Source: Nonomuraea sp. MG754425 (GTDB lineage: Bacteria; Actinomycetota; Actinomycetes; Streptosporangiales; Streptosporangiaceae). Taken from it: 47,551 nucleotides of DNA. Within the stretch, counting starts at the first letter, position 1; the number at the start of each line of letters is the position of its first letter. A program made the position numbers and the translations under genes. The DNA is taken from assembly GCF_021699195.1 (NCBI RefSeq), contig NZ_SSXE01000058.1, positions 1 to 47,551 of the forward strand, given 5' to 3'. Below are positions 1 to 8,056 of the stretch, in pieces. The notes beneath the pieces were generated by a model. The model had not been told where the DNA came from and searched no databases. It worked only from the letters and a program-made list of their open reading frames with translations.

Positions 1-2
1 AC

Positions 3-251
3 CGAACCCCGGCCCCGGCCCCGGTCCCGGCCTCGGCCTCGGCCTCGACCTCGACCTCGACCTCGACCTCGGCCTCGACCTCGACCTCGACCTCGACCTC
101 GACCTCGACCTCGACCTCGACCTCGGCCTCGACCTCGACCTCGACCTCGACCTCGGCCTCGGCCGAGTTCGCCATCGGCCGGGTACCGGTCTCGGGTGGG
201 GCGATGCCCAGGGGAGCGGGTGGGCCGGTGCCGAAGGAGTGGGTGAGTTGA
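3..251 (+). CDS. possible C-terminal end of a protein entering from the left, Ser/Thr/Ala/Pro-rich tail
   Basis: Read in frame 3, this stretch is open from the window edge to TGA at 249-251. It encodes a Pro-Ala segment, then Ser-Ala/Ser-Thr dipeptides from the hexanucleotide repeat, then a short non-repetitive tail (begins EFAIGRVPV, ends KEWVS). Third positions in this frame are nearly all G or C, as expected for a real gene here, and the stop lies 2 bp before the stop of the convergent kinase gene. A competing frame reads Leu-Asp repeats with equally good third positions but runs far into the kinase gene antisense, so I prefer frame 3. Such tails are common as linkers of exported or membrane proteins. 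No domain is visible, so the function is unknown. Confidence 0.35.
   Translation, partial: RTPAPAPVPASASASTSTSTSTSASTSTSTSTSTSTSTSTSASTSTSTSTSASAEFAIGRVPVSGGAMPRGAGGPVPKEWVS
31..162. repeat. 22-unit hexanucleotide tandem repeat CCTCGR
   Basis: Twenty-two contiguous copies of CCTCGA or CCTCGG fill this interval, with no length variation and only an A/G change at position 6. The G variants sit mainly at both ends (units 1, 2, 7, 16, 21 and 22). The six-base unit keeps any reading frame, so copy-number change would lengthen or shorten an encoded dipeptide tail without a frameshift. Confidence 0.95.
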
Positions 252-253
252 GG

Positions 254-1429
254 TCAGGGGAGGGGGAACTCGGCGATCACTTCCCAGGCGCCCTGGGGGG
301 ACGGCCCCGCGTACAGCCGCCCGCCCAGCGCCTCCACCCGCTCAGCCATCCCGACCAGCCCGAACCCGCCGCCGAGCCGCGACACCCGCGGATCTGACCC
401 GGATCCGAAGTTGCGCACCCGCAGCACCACGAGCCGCTGCTCGTGCCGCCGCAGGTCCGCCTCCACCCAGGCCGACCGGGCGGCGTGCTTGCGGATGTTC
501 GTCAGCGCCTCCTGGAGCACCCGGTGCAGGGTGGTCATGACCTCGGGCGGGAGCGTGCGATCGTCGAGGCCGGGCCCGATCTCGAACGCCACCCTGGGCC
601 CGTCGGCGGAGAAGCGTTCGGTCAGCAGCCGCAGGTCGGCCAGCACGACGCCGGGTTTGCGGTCCGCGTCGTCCTCCGTGCGCAGCACCGTGACCATGCG
701 CCGCATCGACGTCAGCGCCTCCGAGCCGGCCGCCGCGATCGCGTCCAGCGCGGGGGCCACCGCCTCCGGCTTGGCCGCGGCGACCGTGCGCGCGGCCTGG
801 GCCTGCACGACGATGCCGGTGATGTGGTGGGCGACCAGGTCGTGCAGTTCCCTGGCCAGTTCGAGGCGTTCCGCCCGTCGTACCGAGTGCACGGCCTCCG
901 ACCGGCGTTCCTGCTGGAAGCGCAGGTAGCCGCCCACCCCGGCGGCCGTGGACCAGCCCGCGAACAGCAGGAACGCGAACACCAGCCCCGAGCTCTGGTA
1001 GTCGCGCGCGCCGGCCTCGCTCATCAGCACGACCAGTGCCAGGCACGCCAGCAGGGCCGCGTGGCGTACCGGCTCGACGTGCCGCAGCACCCCGATGACC
1101 AGGACGAGCAGCGCGCCCGTCTCCGCCATGCCGGGCACGCCGTCGAGGCCGGTGAACGTGAACAGCAGGGAGGCGCCGAACGACAGGCCCAGCATGAGGG
1201 TGAATCCGCGCGCCCGGTGCCTGCGCCGCAGCGCCACGGCCACCACCCCGGCGACGCCGACGACGGCCGGGAGCCACTGGAGGCCGCCCACGACGAGGGC
1301 GAGCCCGAGGTCGAGCAGCAGGAGTGTGCCCAGCCAGCCGTACATCGCGATCTCGCTCAGCCGGCGTAGCCAGTACACGATGCGCTTCGAATCCCCCACG
1401 GCGTTGAGCCTAAGCCGGAAGTCGGACAT
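254..1429 (-). CDS. two-component sensor histidine kinase, NarL/HisKA_3 type
   Basis: A 391-aa membrane sensor kinase. Residues about 28-165 hold several hydrophobic segments in a compact N-terminal membrane domain with no large extracellular loop. The HisKA_3 dimerisation motif is RELHDLVAHH, with phospho-accepting His196. The HATPase domain follows, with an N-box (LQEALTNIRKHA, about 305-316) and a Gly-rich lid (GGGFGLVGMAERV, about 354-366). Family members phosphorylate LuxR/NarL-type response regulators. No partner regulator lies next to it in the window, since the downstream side is convergent with another reading frame, so the partner is unknown. It starts at ATG 1429, and the next gene upstream is divergent. 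Confidence 0.9.
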   Translation of the reverse strand: MSDFRLRLNAVGDSKRIVYWLRRLSEIAMYGWLGTLLLLDLGLALVVGGLQWLPAVVGVAGVVAVALRRRHRARGFTLMLGLSFGASLLFTFTGLDGVPGMAETGALLVLVIGVLRHVEPVRHAALLACLALVVLMSEAGARDYQSSGLVFAFLLFAGWSTAAGVGGYLRFQQERRSEAVHSVRRAERLELARELHDLVAHHITGIVVQAQAARTVAAAKPEAVAPALDAIAAAGSEALTSMRRMVTVLRTEDDADRKPGVVLADLRLLTERFSADGPRVAFEIGPGLDDRTLPPEVMTTLHRVLQEALTNIRKHAARSAWVEADLRRHEQRLVVLRVRNFGSGSDPRVSRLGGGFGLVGMAERVEALGGRLYAGPSPQGAWEVIAEFPLP

Positions 1430-1536
1430 GTCGTATCAACCATTCGGTCGAGGGCAACCGGCGGAGACCGGCCCTTCAGCGGAGGCGCGGGCCGGGCCGT
1501 CGCCCCGATGCTGGGATACGTCGGAAGGGGACGGAC

Positions 1537-1731
1537 ATGATTGCCATCGGGTTCGCGCTGCTGGGTGTCGGGCTGGTCGTCGGTGTGTTGCTGGCGCTGG
1601 CCGACCCCGTGCTGCTCTCCCGCGTCAACGGGGAGCCGGCGCAGGGCGGCAGCGGGCGGTTCGTCAACGCGGACATCGTGCGGCTGCCGCACCGTCCGGG
1701 CGAGGATCGGCCGGAGCCGAAGGCGGCCTGA
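1537..1731 (+). CDS. small membrane protein, 64 aa, unknown function
   Basis: The start ATG at 1537 is preceded by GGAAGGGGA at good spacing. Residues about 3-23 form one hydrophobic helix (IGFALLGVGLVVGVLLALAD), followed by a polar, Pro-rich tail of about 40 residues, so a single-pass membrane peptide is likely. I do not recognise a family. It is divergent from the sensor kinase (start at 1429), leaving about 107 bp for both promoters, and is followed by a strong terminator, so it is probably transcribed alone. Confidence 0.6.
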   Translation: MIAIGFALLGVGLVVGVLLALADPVLLSRVNGEPAQGGSGRFVNADIVRLPHRPGEDRPEPKAA

Positions 1732-1761
1732 CAGGGGCCCAGGGGACGGGCTCCCGCGGGC

Positions 1762-1800
1762 GGCCCGCGATCCGGTGGGGGACCCGGATCGCGGGCCTTT
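1762..1800 (+). terminator. rho-independent terminator after the 64-aa gene
   Basis: A perfect 14-bp stem (GGCCCGCGATCCGG at 1762-1775 with its complement at 1784-1797) with an 8-nt loop, followed by TTT. It separates the small membrane protein gene from metB. Confidence 0.85.
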
Positions 1801-1830
1801 CGCGCGAACACGGCCTGTAACGTGACCTGT

Positions 1831-2970
1831 ATGAGCAACGGTTTTGAGACGCTGGCCATCCACGCAGGTCAGGAGCCCGACCCCGTGACCGGCGCGGTCG
1901 TGCCCCCGATCTACGCCACGTCCACGTACAAGCAGGACGGCGTGGGCGGCCTGCGTTCCGGATATGAGTACAGCCGCTCGGCCAACCCCACCAGGACGGC
2001 GCTGGAGACCGCGCTGGCCGCCGTGGAGGGCGGGGCGCGGGGGCTGGCGTTCGCGTCGGGGCTGGCCGCCGAGGACACCCTGCTGCGCGCGGTCTGCCGG
2101 CCGCAGGACCACGTGGTCATCCCGAACGACGCGTACGGCGGCACGTACCGGCTCTTCGCCAAGGTGCACGAGCGCTGGGACCTGCACTACGACCCCGTCC
2201 CGCTGCACGACCTCGACGCCGTGGCCGCGGCCATGACGCAGAAGACGAAGGTGGTGTGGGTCGAGACGCCCACCAACCCGCTGCTCGGCGTCGCCGACAT
2301 CGCCGCGCTGGCGCAACTCGCGCACGAGGCCGGGGCGCTGCTGGTGGTGGACAACACGTTCGCCTCGCCGTACCTGCAGCAGCCGCTCGCCCTGGGGGCC
2401 GACGTGGTCGTGCACTCCACCACCAAGTACGTCGGCGGGCACTCCGACGTGGTGGGCGGGGCGCTGGTCGCCGCCGCGGCCGGGCTGGGCGAGGAGCTCG
2501 CCTACCACCAGAACGCGATGGGGGCGGTGGCGGGGCCGTTCGACGCGTGGCTGACGCTGCGGGGGCTCAAGACCCTCGGCGTACGCATGGACCGGCACTG
2601 CGACAACGCCGAACGTGTCGTGGACCTGCTGCTGGCCCACCCGCGCGTGACGGAGGTGCTCTACCCGGGGCTGCCCGAGCACCCGGGGCACGAGGTGGCC
2701 GCCAAGCAGATGCGCAGGTTCGGGGGCATGGTGTCGTTCCGCGTCGCCGGGGGCGAGGCGGAGGCGGTGGCCGTGTGCGAGCGGGCCGGGCTCTTCACGC
2801 TGGGGGAGTCGCTCGGCGGGGTCGAGTCGCTCATCGAGCACCCGGGCCGGATGACACACGCCTCGGTGGCGGGGTCGCCCCTGGAGGTCCCCGCCGACCT
2901 GGTGCGGCTGTCGGTCGGCATCGAGACCGTCGACGACCTGCTCGCCGACCTCACCCGGGCGCTGGCCTGA
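1831..2970 (+). CDS. metB: cystathionine gamma-synthase/lyase, PLP-dependent
   Basis: A 379-aa enzyme of the Cys/Met-metabolism PLP family (fold type I), which makes or cleaves cystathionine in transsulfuration. The protein opens with FETLAIHAGQEPDP, typical of actinobacterial MetB. The PLP-binding segment STTKYVGGHSDVVGG (about residues 200-214) carries the Schiff-base lysine, and YEYSRSANPTR is the conserved substrate/phosphate loop near the N-terminus. I chose ATG 1831 because the family begins there; an in-frame GTG at 1822 would add three residues. No clear Shine-Dalgarno is visible and the start lies only about 30 bp past the terminator, so a leaderless or very short transcript is possible. 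Synthase versus lyase activity cannot be settled from sequence alone. Confidence 0.9.
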   Translation: MSNGFETLAIHAGQEPDPVTGAVVPPIYATSTYKQDGVGGLRSGYEYSRSANPTRTALETALAAVEGGARGLAFASGLAAEDTLLRAVCRPQDHVVIPNDAYGGTYRLFAKVHERWDLHYDPVPLHDLDAVAAAMTQKTKVVWVETPTNPLLGVADIAALAQLAHEAGALLVVDNTFASPYLQQPLALGADVVVHSTTKYVGGHSDVVGGALVAAAAGLGEELAYHQNAMGAVAGPFDAWLTLRGLKTLGVRMDRHCDNAERVVDLLLAHPRVTEVLYPGLPEHPGHEVAAKQMRRFGGMVSFRVAGGEAEAVAVCERAGLFTLGESLGGVESLIEHPGRMTHASVAGSPLEVPADLVRLSVGIETVDDLLADLTRALA

Positions 2971-2980
2971 GCCGCTCCGC

Positions 2981-3412
2981 CTAGTCGGGCACGATCATCA
3001 GGAAGAGGATCACCAGCCAGATCACGGACACCAGCCCGCTGATGGCGGCGATCCTCCCCTTCTGCACGTTCGCGTCGTCGCCGGCGCTCTCGCTGGAGAG
3101 CGCCTGCACGGCGGAGCGCAGGTCGCGGTCGATGATCACCAGCAGCACGGCGGCCACGATGAACAGCGTCATCGACGCCGTCATGTACCACCGGCCCAGC
3201 AGGCCGCCGCCGAGCACGATGCCGAGCACCAGCCCGAACACGAACACGCCCAGGCTGGCGAGGCTGTAGATCCTCGTGATGCGCTGCATGACCTGCAGCG
3301 CCGGCACGTTCTTGGTGCGGATGGCGCGCGGCGCGGACATCGTGGCGGCGGTCACCGGCCCGATCGTGAAGATCGCGAACCCGATGTGCAGCCAGAGAAG
3401 CAGGGACGGCAT
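2981..3412 (-). CDS. DUF2269-like integral membrane protein
   Basis: A 143-aa protein with four hydrophobic segments: the start (PSLLLWLHIGFAIFTIGPVT), about residues 48-66, about 71-91, and a C-terminal helix ending LVILFLMIVPD. It resembles the DUF2269 group of small membrane proteins of unknown function. I place the start at ATG 3412 because the hydrophobic N-terminus begins there; a longer reading upstream would overlap the 41-aa gene. The stop of that gene is 10 bp upstream, so the two are probably translationally coupled. It is convergent with metB, 10 bp away. Confidence 0.7.
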   Translation of the reverse strand: MPSLLLWLHIGFAIFTIGPVTAATMSAPRAIRTKNVPALQVMQRITRIYSLASLGVFVFGLVLGIVLGGGLLGRWYMTASMTLFIVAAVLLVIIDRDLRSAVQALSSESAGDDANVQKGRIAAISGLVSVIWLVILFLMIVPD

Positions 3413-3422
3413 GGCAGAGAGA

Positions 3423-3548
3423 CTAGTCGCCGGTGATCTCGCTGTGGGCCTCGACACCCTCTTTGCCATCGGCAGAGCAGTGCATGCACAGCTCGGTGGC
3501 CGCCACCGCGACGACCATCAGCACGACGAGGAGAACCGCGACGATCAT
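3423..3548 (-). CDS. 41-aa membrane peptide with a CxxC motif
   Basis: A short gene with one of the best ribosome binding sites in the window: AAGGAGG followed by 8 nt and ATG at 3548. The peptide has one hydrophobic helix (about residues 2-19), then ELCMHC (Cys21, Cys24, with His23 between), then an acidic tail with one more His. One membrane span followed by CxxC suggests metal or thiol chemistry just outside or inside the membrane. The TAG stop at 3423-3425 is 10 bp before the DUF2269-like gene, forming a two-gene operon. I know no named family. In-frame length, RBS and coupling make it likely to be real. Confidence 0.7.
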   Translation of the reverse strand: MIVAVLLVVLMVVAVAATELCMHCSADGKEGVEAHSEITGD

Positions 3549-3571
3549 GGTCACCCCCTCCTTCCCCGTCC

Positions 3572-3607
3572 CGGACGTCAATATCGTCCGTAATGACTAG
3601 ACGGACG
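3572..3607. promoter_or_regulatory. three CGGACG/CGTCCG half-sites between divergent genes
   Basis: CGGACG at 3572-3577, CGTCCG at 3585-3590 and CGGACG at 3602-3607 alternate in orientation, forming two overlapping inverted repeats with spacers of 7 and 11 bp. They lie between the divergent 41-aa gene (3548) and the 3689 gene, where promoters are expected. A dimeric regulator could bind, but none is identified. Confidence 0.4.
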
Positions 3608-3688
3608 TGCAACGGAATAAGTTCGTCACGGGTATCGTTGCGTTCTGCCGTTTTTGCCTTACCGAAAGGGCACAAGGGGGTGCCGTCC

Positions 3689-4105
3689 GTGGCCATCAAG
3701 CACGTCGAGCCGTACACCGACGAGTGGGTGCAGCAACCGATCAGCTACGTTCAGCAGGTGGTCGACGCGCTGTCCACCGAGGTCGCCGACTGGTGGGAAG
3801 GCCCGTGCGATCCCCGGGACGCCACGCTGAGACTCGCCGACGGGGCGGCGCTGGTCTGGGACGAGGAGAGCGGCTGGCGCCTGGGTGCGTTCGTCTCGGG
3901 CGGCCGTGGCCGCCACACCGAGCTGTCGGGCATCCGTTACCTGGGGCACGGGCTGCTGCCCCGGCCGGAACGGGTGCCGCCGGCCCTCGACGACGCCAGG
4001 GCGGGCGTGGGGGCCAGCTCGGCCTGGCGGCCCTGCTACCGCTCGCACCGCAACTGCCGCGACGGCTTCGACGTCGCCCTCGGCTTCTACTGCGTGCAGG
4101 TCTGA
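3689..4105 (+). CDS. DUF6292-like actinobacterial protein, unknown function
   Basis: A 138-aa soluble protein with a conserved-looking pattern: Tyr-rich start (VEPYTDEWV), VADWWEGPCDPRDATL, then VWDEESGWRLG and a C-terminal GFYCVQV. The layout resembles DUF6292 proteins, small actinobacterial proteins often found near regulatory genes. GTG 3689 is chosen because AAGGGGG lies 8 nt upstream; GTG 3680 is the alternative. Third-position composition supports coding from this start but not further upstream. Function is unknown and the family match is tentative. Confidence 0.6.
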   Translation: MAIKHVEPYTDEWVQQPISYVQQVVDALSTEVADWWEGPCDPRDATLRLADGAALVWDEESGWRLGAFVSGGRGRHTELSGIRYLGHGLLPRPERVPPALDDARAGVGASSAWRPCYRSHRNCRDGFDVALGFYCVQV

Positions 4106-4115
4106 CCCGCCGTCC

Positions 4116-5087
4116 TCAGACGGTCGCCGCGCCGACCCAGCGGTGGTAGGCGTCCACGTCGACGTTGCCGCCGCACACGATGGTGACGACGTGCCGTCCG
4201 GCGAAGCGGTCACGATCTTCGAGGATCGCCGCGATGCCGAGCGCGGCCGACGGCTCGACGACGAGCCCGGCGTGGTCGAGGAGCAGCCGCATGCCGGTGG
4301 TGATCGACGCCTCCTCGACCAGCACGGCGTCGTCGGCGACCTGGAGCAGATCGTCCAGGACGGCCGGGATGGGGCACCGCCCGGCGACGCCGTCGGCGAT
4401 GGTGTCGGTCGAGTCGGTGGTGACGACCCGCCGCTCCCGCCACGAGAGCGTCATCGCGGGAGCACCCAGCGGCTGCACGCAGATCACCTCGACTCCGGGC
4501 GCGAGGGCCTTCAGCACGTGGCCGACGCCGGTGGCCAGCGCCCCGCCGCCGAGCGCGATCAGGACGGCGTCGAACGGCCGCGCGGCCCGCGCCAGCTCCA
4601 GGCCGATGGTCGCCGCGCCCTCGCAGGTCTCGATGTCGAGGCTGTCCTCGACCAGCCGGATGCCGTCGTGGCGCGCGATGGCCGCCGCCCGCTCGCGAGC
4701 CAGGTCGAAGTCACCGTCCACCAGTTCCAGCCTGGCCCCCAGGGCGCGGATGCGGTCCAGCTTGGCCGCGGGCGCGAAGCGGGAGGCCACGACCGTGACG
4801 TCGAGCCCCCGGCGGCGACCGGACCAGGCCAGGGCCTGGCCGAGGTTGCCCGCGCTGGCGCACACCGCGGCGCGCGCGCCGTCGCCGGCGAGCAGGCTCG
4901 CGAGCAGTTCGGTGCCGCGCGCCTTGAAGCTGCGGACCGGGTTCGCCGTTTCGAGCTTGACGCTCACCGCGCACCCGAGCACGGGCTCCAGCGCCTCGCA
5001 GGGGTACAGCGGAGTGTCGAGGAACATCGGGTCGATCATCTGGCGGGCGGCCCGGATCCGGGCGGTGTCGAGGCGCGTCTCGTGCAT
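4116..5087 (-). CDS. threonine/serine dehydratase-like PLP enzyme (fold type II)
   Basis: A 323-aa enzyme of the tryptophan-synthase-beta PLP superfamily. The Schiff-base lysine is in SFKARGTELL (about residues 53-62), ASAGNLGQALAW is the PLP-binding Asn loop, IALGGGALATG is the phosphate-binding Gly loop, and the C-terminus has VCGGNVD. There is no C-terminal ACT domain, so this resembles the catabolic, single-domain type that deaminates Thr or Ser to the 2-oxo acid. The start is ATG 5087. It is divergent from the MarR gene (79 bp gap), and that regulator might act on both sides. Exact substrate is uncertain; related enzymes act on diaminopropionate or hydroxyaspartate. Confidence 0.8.
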   Translation of the reverse strand: MHETRLDTARIRAARQMIDPMFLDTPLYPCEALEPVLGCAVSVKLETANPVRSFKARGTELLASLLAGDGARAAVCASAGNLGQALAWSGRRRGLDVTVVASRFAPAAKLDRIRALGARLELVDGDFDLARERAAAIARHDGIRLVEDSLDIETCEGAATIGLELARAARPFDAVLIALGGGALATGVGHVLKALAPGVEVICVQPLGAPAMTLSWRERRVVTTDSTDTIADGVAGRCPIPAVLDDLLQVADDAVLVEEASITTGMRLLLDHAGLVVEPSAALGIAAILEDRDRFAGRHVVTIVCGGNVDVDAYHRWVGAATV

Positions 5088-5166
5088 GGCACCGGAGCGT
5101 AGCGCCACCTGGTCAAGGTTGCCTCGCGGATAATCTGCTCCGGGACGGTTTGGGTAGGCTGCGGAC

Positions 5167-5655
5167 ATGACGGCGATGGCTCCCGCGCGTACCGAAGAAG
5201 ACCTGTCCTTCCTGCTCGACCACACCGGTCACGTGCTGCGCACCCGGATGTCGGCGGCCCTGGGCGAGATCGGGCTGACGGCGCGCATGCACTGCGTGCT
5301 GGTGCACGCGCTGGAGGAGGAGCGCACCCAGATCCAGCTCGCCGAGATCGGCGACATGGACAAGACCACGATGGTGGTGACCGTGGACGCGCTGGAGAAG
5401 GCCGGGTACGCCGAGCGCCGCCCGTCCAGCACGGACCGGCGGGCGCGGATCATCGCGGTGACCGAGTCGGGCGAGCGGATCGCCAGGCGCAGCCAGGAGA
5501 TCGTGGACGGCGTGCACCGGGCGGCACTGGAGGCGTTGCCAGGCGACGAGCGCGAGGTGCTGGTGCGCGCCCTGAACCGCCTGGTGAGCGGTCACCTCGC
5601 GACCCCGGCCGAGGGCCCCGCGCAGCCCCGCAGGGCACGGGAGCGCACAAAGTAG
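5167..5655 (+). CDS. MarR family transcriptional regulator
   Basis: A 162-aa winged-helix protein. QIQLAEIGDMDKTTMVVTVDALEKAGYAERRPSS-type helix-turn-helix and wing residues lie around positions 57-92, ending with the DRRARIIAVTESG wing typical of MarR. Family members bind palindromes as dimers and often repress an adjacent efflux gene, releasing DNA on binding a small aromatic or lipophilic ligand. The exporter gene lies 70 bp downstream on the same strand with a good inverted repeat in between, so auto- and exporter regulation is the likely job. Its TAG stop overlaps that repeat. Confidence 0.9.
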   Translation: MTAMAPARTEEDLSFLLDHTGHVLRTRMSAALGEIGLTARMHCVLVHALEEERTQIQLAEIGDMDKTTMVVTVDALEKAGYAERRPSSTDRRARIIAVTESGERIARRSQEIVDGVHRAALEALPGDEREVLVRALNRLVSGHLATPAEGPAQPRRARERTK

Positions 5656-5685
5656 TTCCGCAACATATCGTCTACAACGGAACTA
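5653..5685. promoter_or_regulatory. candidate MarR operator upstream of the exporter
   Basis: Perfect 8-bp inverted repeat: TAGTTCCG at 5653-5660 and CGGAACTA at 5678-5685, with an A/T-rich 17-bp centre unlike the surrounding GC-rich DNA. It lies between the MarR stop and the exporter start at 5726, the expected place for a repressor site on an exporter promoter. Confidence 0.6.
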
Positions 5686-5725
5686 TCTGCTACGGTCTCT
5701 CCTGTTCGCCTGAGACAGGAGAGAC

Positions 5726-7165
5726 ATGTCGAACGTGCTCAATTCGCGCTGGACCGCCCTGGGCGTGCTGTCCGCGACGGGGCTGATGACGGTTCTGGAC
5801 GGCAGCATCGTGACCGTGGCCATGCCCGCCATCCAGCGTGACCTGGACTTCTCGCCCGCAGGGCTGAGCTGGATCGTCAACGCCTACCTGATCCCCTTCG
5901 GCGGCCTGCTGCTCCTGGCGGGCCGGCTGGGCGACCTCATCGGGCGGCGGACCCTGTTCCTCACCGGGAACGTGGTCTTCACGGCCGCCTCCGTGCTCGC
6001 CGGCGCGGCCACCGACTCCGGCCTGCTGATCGCCGCCCGATTCCTGCAGGGCGTGGGCAGCGCGCTGGCCTCCGCCGTGGTGCTGGGCATCCTGGTGACG
6101 CTGTTCACCGAGCCGGCCGAACGCGGGAAGGCGATCGCCGTCTTCAGCTTCACCGGGGCCGCCGGCGCGTCCATCGGCCAGGTGCTCGGCGGCGTGCTCA
6201 CCGACGTGCTGAGCTGGCCGTGGATCTTCTTCATCAACGTGCCCATCGGCCTGATCACCATCGTGCTCGCGCTGCCGGCGCTGCCCGCCGAACGCGGGCT
6301 CGGCCTGTCCGCCGGCGCGGACGTCATCGGCGCCCTGCTGGTGACCGGCGGCCTGATGCTGGGCATCTACACAGTCGTCCGGGTCGAGGAGTACGGCTGG
6401 CTCGCCGCCCACACCCTCGGCCTCGGCGCGCTCTCACTCGCCCTGCTCGGGGCCTTCGTGGCCCGGCAGGCCACCGCCAGGACCCCGCTCATGCCGTTGC
6501 GCCTGCTCCGCTCGCGCAACGTGGCCGGCGCCAACCTGGCCCAGATGCTCAGCCTGTCGGGGATGTTCGCCTTCCAGATCCTGGTGGCGCTCTACATGCA
6601 GCGCGTGCTCGGGTACGGCGCGCTGGAGACCGGCCTGGCCATGCTGCCCGCCGCCGTGGGCATCGGGACGACCTCGCTGTTCGTCTCCGCCCGGCTCAAC
6701 GCCCGCTTCGGGCCCCGGGCCGTCCTGATCGCCGGCTTGGCGCTGCTCGTCACGGCGATGCTTCTGCTCACCCGGGTCTCGGTGGACGCCGGTTACCTCA
6801 CCCACCTGCTCCCGCCGATGCTGCTGATCTCGGGCGGCGGCCTGATGCTCCCCGCGCTGGCCACGCTGGCCATGTCGGGGGCGCGAGAGGCCGACGCCGG
6901 GCTCGCCTCCGGCCTGTTCAACACCACGCAGCAGGTGGGCATGGCGATCGGCGTGGCGGTGCTGTCCACGATGGCCGCCTCGCGCACCGGTGAGCTGCTG
7001 ACGGCGGGGGCCGGCGAGGCCGCCGCGCTGACCGGCGGGTACCGGCTCGCGTTCGGGATCGCCGCCGGGCTGCTGCTCGCGGCGTTCGTGGTGGCGCTCA
7101 CCGTGCTGCGCAGGCCGGCCGCCGACCAGGTCGCCCGCGAGGAGACGCCGGCGGTCGCCGGCTGA
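5726..7165 (+). CDS. MFS drug exporter, DHA2 (EmrB/QacA) type
   Basis: A 479-aa transporter with about 14 membrane segments, as usual for DHA2 proton antiporters. The signature LDGSIVTVAMPAIQRDL (about residues 24-40) is motif D1 of the family, and GRLGDLIGRR (about 70-79) is the MFS loop 2-3 motif A. AGGAGAG sits 4 nt before ATG 5726. With the MarR gene just upstream, it is probably induced by a toxic compound. The substrate cannot be told from sequence. Confidence 0.9.
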   Translation: MSNVLNSRWTALGVLSATGLMTVLDGSIVTVAMPAIQRDLDFSPAGLSWIVNAYLIPFGGLLLLAGRLGDLIGRRTLFLTGNVVFTAASVLAGAATDSGLLIAARFLQGVGSALASAVVLGILVTLFTEPAERGKAIAVFSFTGAAGASIGQVLGGVLTDVLSWPWIFFINVPIGLITIVLALPALPAERGLGLSAGADVIGALLVTGGLMLGIYTVVRVEEYGWLAAHTLGLGALSLALLGAFVARQATARTPLMPLRLLRSRNVAGANLAQMLSLSGMFAFQILVALYMQRVLGYGALETGLAMLPAAVGIGTTSLFVSARLNARFGPRAVLIAGLALLVTAMLLLTRVSVDAGYLTHLLPPMLLISGGGLMLPALATLAMSGAREADAGLASGLFNTTQQVGMAIGVAVLSTMAASRTGELLTAGAGEAAALTGGYRLAFGIAAGLLLAAFVVALTVLRRPAADQVAREETPAVAG

Positions 7166-7226
7166 CCGGGGCCCGCCCGGCCGGGCGCGCGCGGGTGCCC
7201 TCGGGCCCGGCGTGCGTTCTCGGCCG

Positions 7227-7505
7227 TCAGCGCAGCACCAGCAGGAGGTGCTCGTCGTCGCCGTGCCGGACCGTGCCGGACTGCTCGAACCCGTGCTTCT
7301 CCAGCAGCCGCACCGACGCGGTGTTGCCGTGGAAGGGGTCGGCGTACAGGGGCCGGACGGGTTCCTCGCCGAGGAATAACGTCATCGCCCAGGTGCCGAC
7401 GCCCCGGCCCCAGAACGCCCGCCCGAACCAGTAGCCGACGAACCGGCGCAGGAACACCTCCAGATCGGCTTCCGTCACGGCTCTCAGCAGCACGACCTCG
7501 CCCAT
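7227..7505 (-). pseudogene. internally deleted GNAT acetyltransferase remnant
   Basis: The reading frame is intact (92 aa) but the domain is not. It starts like a RimJ/RimL-type GNAT (VVLLRAVTEADLEVF) and jumps after about residue 21 to the family's acetyl-CoA-binding part (VGYWFGRAFWGRGVGTWAM) and C-terminus (NTASVRLLEKHGFEQSG). A complete family member has roughly 60 more residues between these parts, which carry core strands of the fold. An in-frame deletion is the simple explanation. The product is unlikely to fold as an active acetyltransferase. Confidence 0.65.
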
Positions 7506-7550
7506 GCCGGGAGTCTGGCACCCGGGACCGACAGTTTCCCCGCCCGCCTC

Positions 7551-7961
7551 TCAGCGCAGCTCGTTGACGCGGATCAGGTTCCCCGAGGGGTCGCGGAAGG
7601 CGCAGTCGCGTCTGCCGTACGGCTGCTCGATCGGCTCCTGGACGACCTCTGCGCCCCCGGCCTGCACCCGGTCGAAGGTGCCGTCGAGGTCGGCGGTGGC
7701 CAGGTTGACGACGCCGTAGGTGCCCTTGTCCATCATCTCGGCGATGGTGCGGCGCTCGTCGTCGGTGAGGTCGGGGTTCGCGGCCGGGGGATGCAGGACG
7801 ATGGACGTACCGGGCTGGCCCTCGGGACCGACCGTGATCCAGCGCAGCTCGCCGAACGAGACGTCGTTGCGGACCTCGAAGCCCAGGATGTCGCGGTAGA
7901 AGGCCAGGGAGGCGGCGGCGTCGTTGTGCGGGAGGAAGGTCTCGTGGATGGTGATGTCCAT
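7551..7961 (-). CDS. VOC (glyoxalase/bleomycin-resistance fold) family protein
   Basis: A 136-aa protein of one vicinal-oxygen-chelate domain. Features include the N-terminal FLPHNDAAASLAFYRDILGFEV (first beta-alpha-beta unit), ATADLDGTFDRVQAGGAEVVQEP in the second, and the closing DPSGNLIRVNEL strand with a Glu in the metal-ligand position. ATG 7961 matches the family's N-terminus. VOC proteins range from dioxygenases to antibiotic-binding proteins, and this single-domain type is usually uncharacterised. It lies about 95 bp downstream of the carboxymuconolactone decarboxylase-like gene on the same strand. Confidence 0.8.
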   Translation of the reverse strand: MDITIHETFLPHNDAAASLAFYRDILGFEVRNDVSFGELRWITVGPEGQPGTSIVLHPPAANPDLTDDERRTIAEMMDKGTYGVVNLATADLDGTFDRVQAGGAEVVQEPIEQPYGRRDCAFRDPSGNLIRVNELR

Positions 7962-8056
7962 GGCGACGACGCTATGCGCGCCCCGCTGATCAGCGCTTCT
8001 CGATTCCTGACCACCTGATCGGACGGCGGCCCGCGGGTGGCGGGCCGCCGCGCCCG

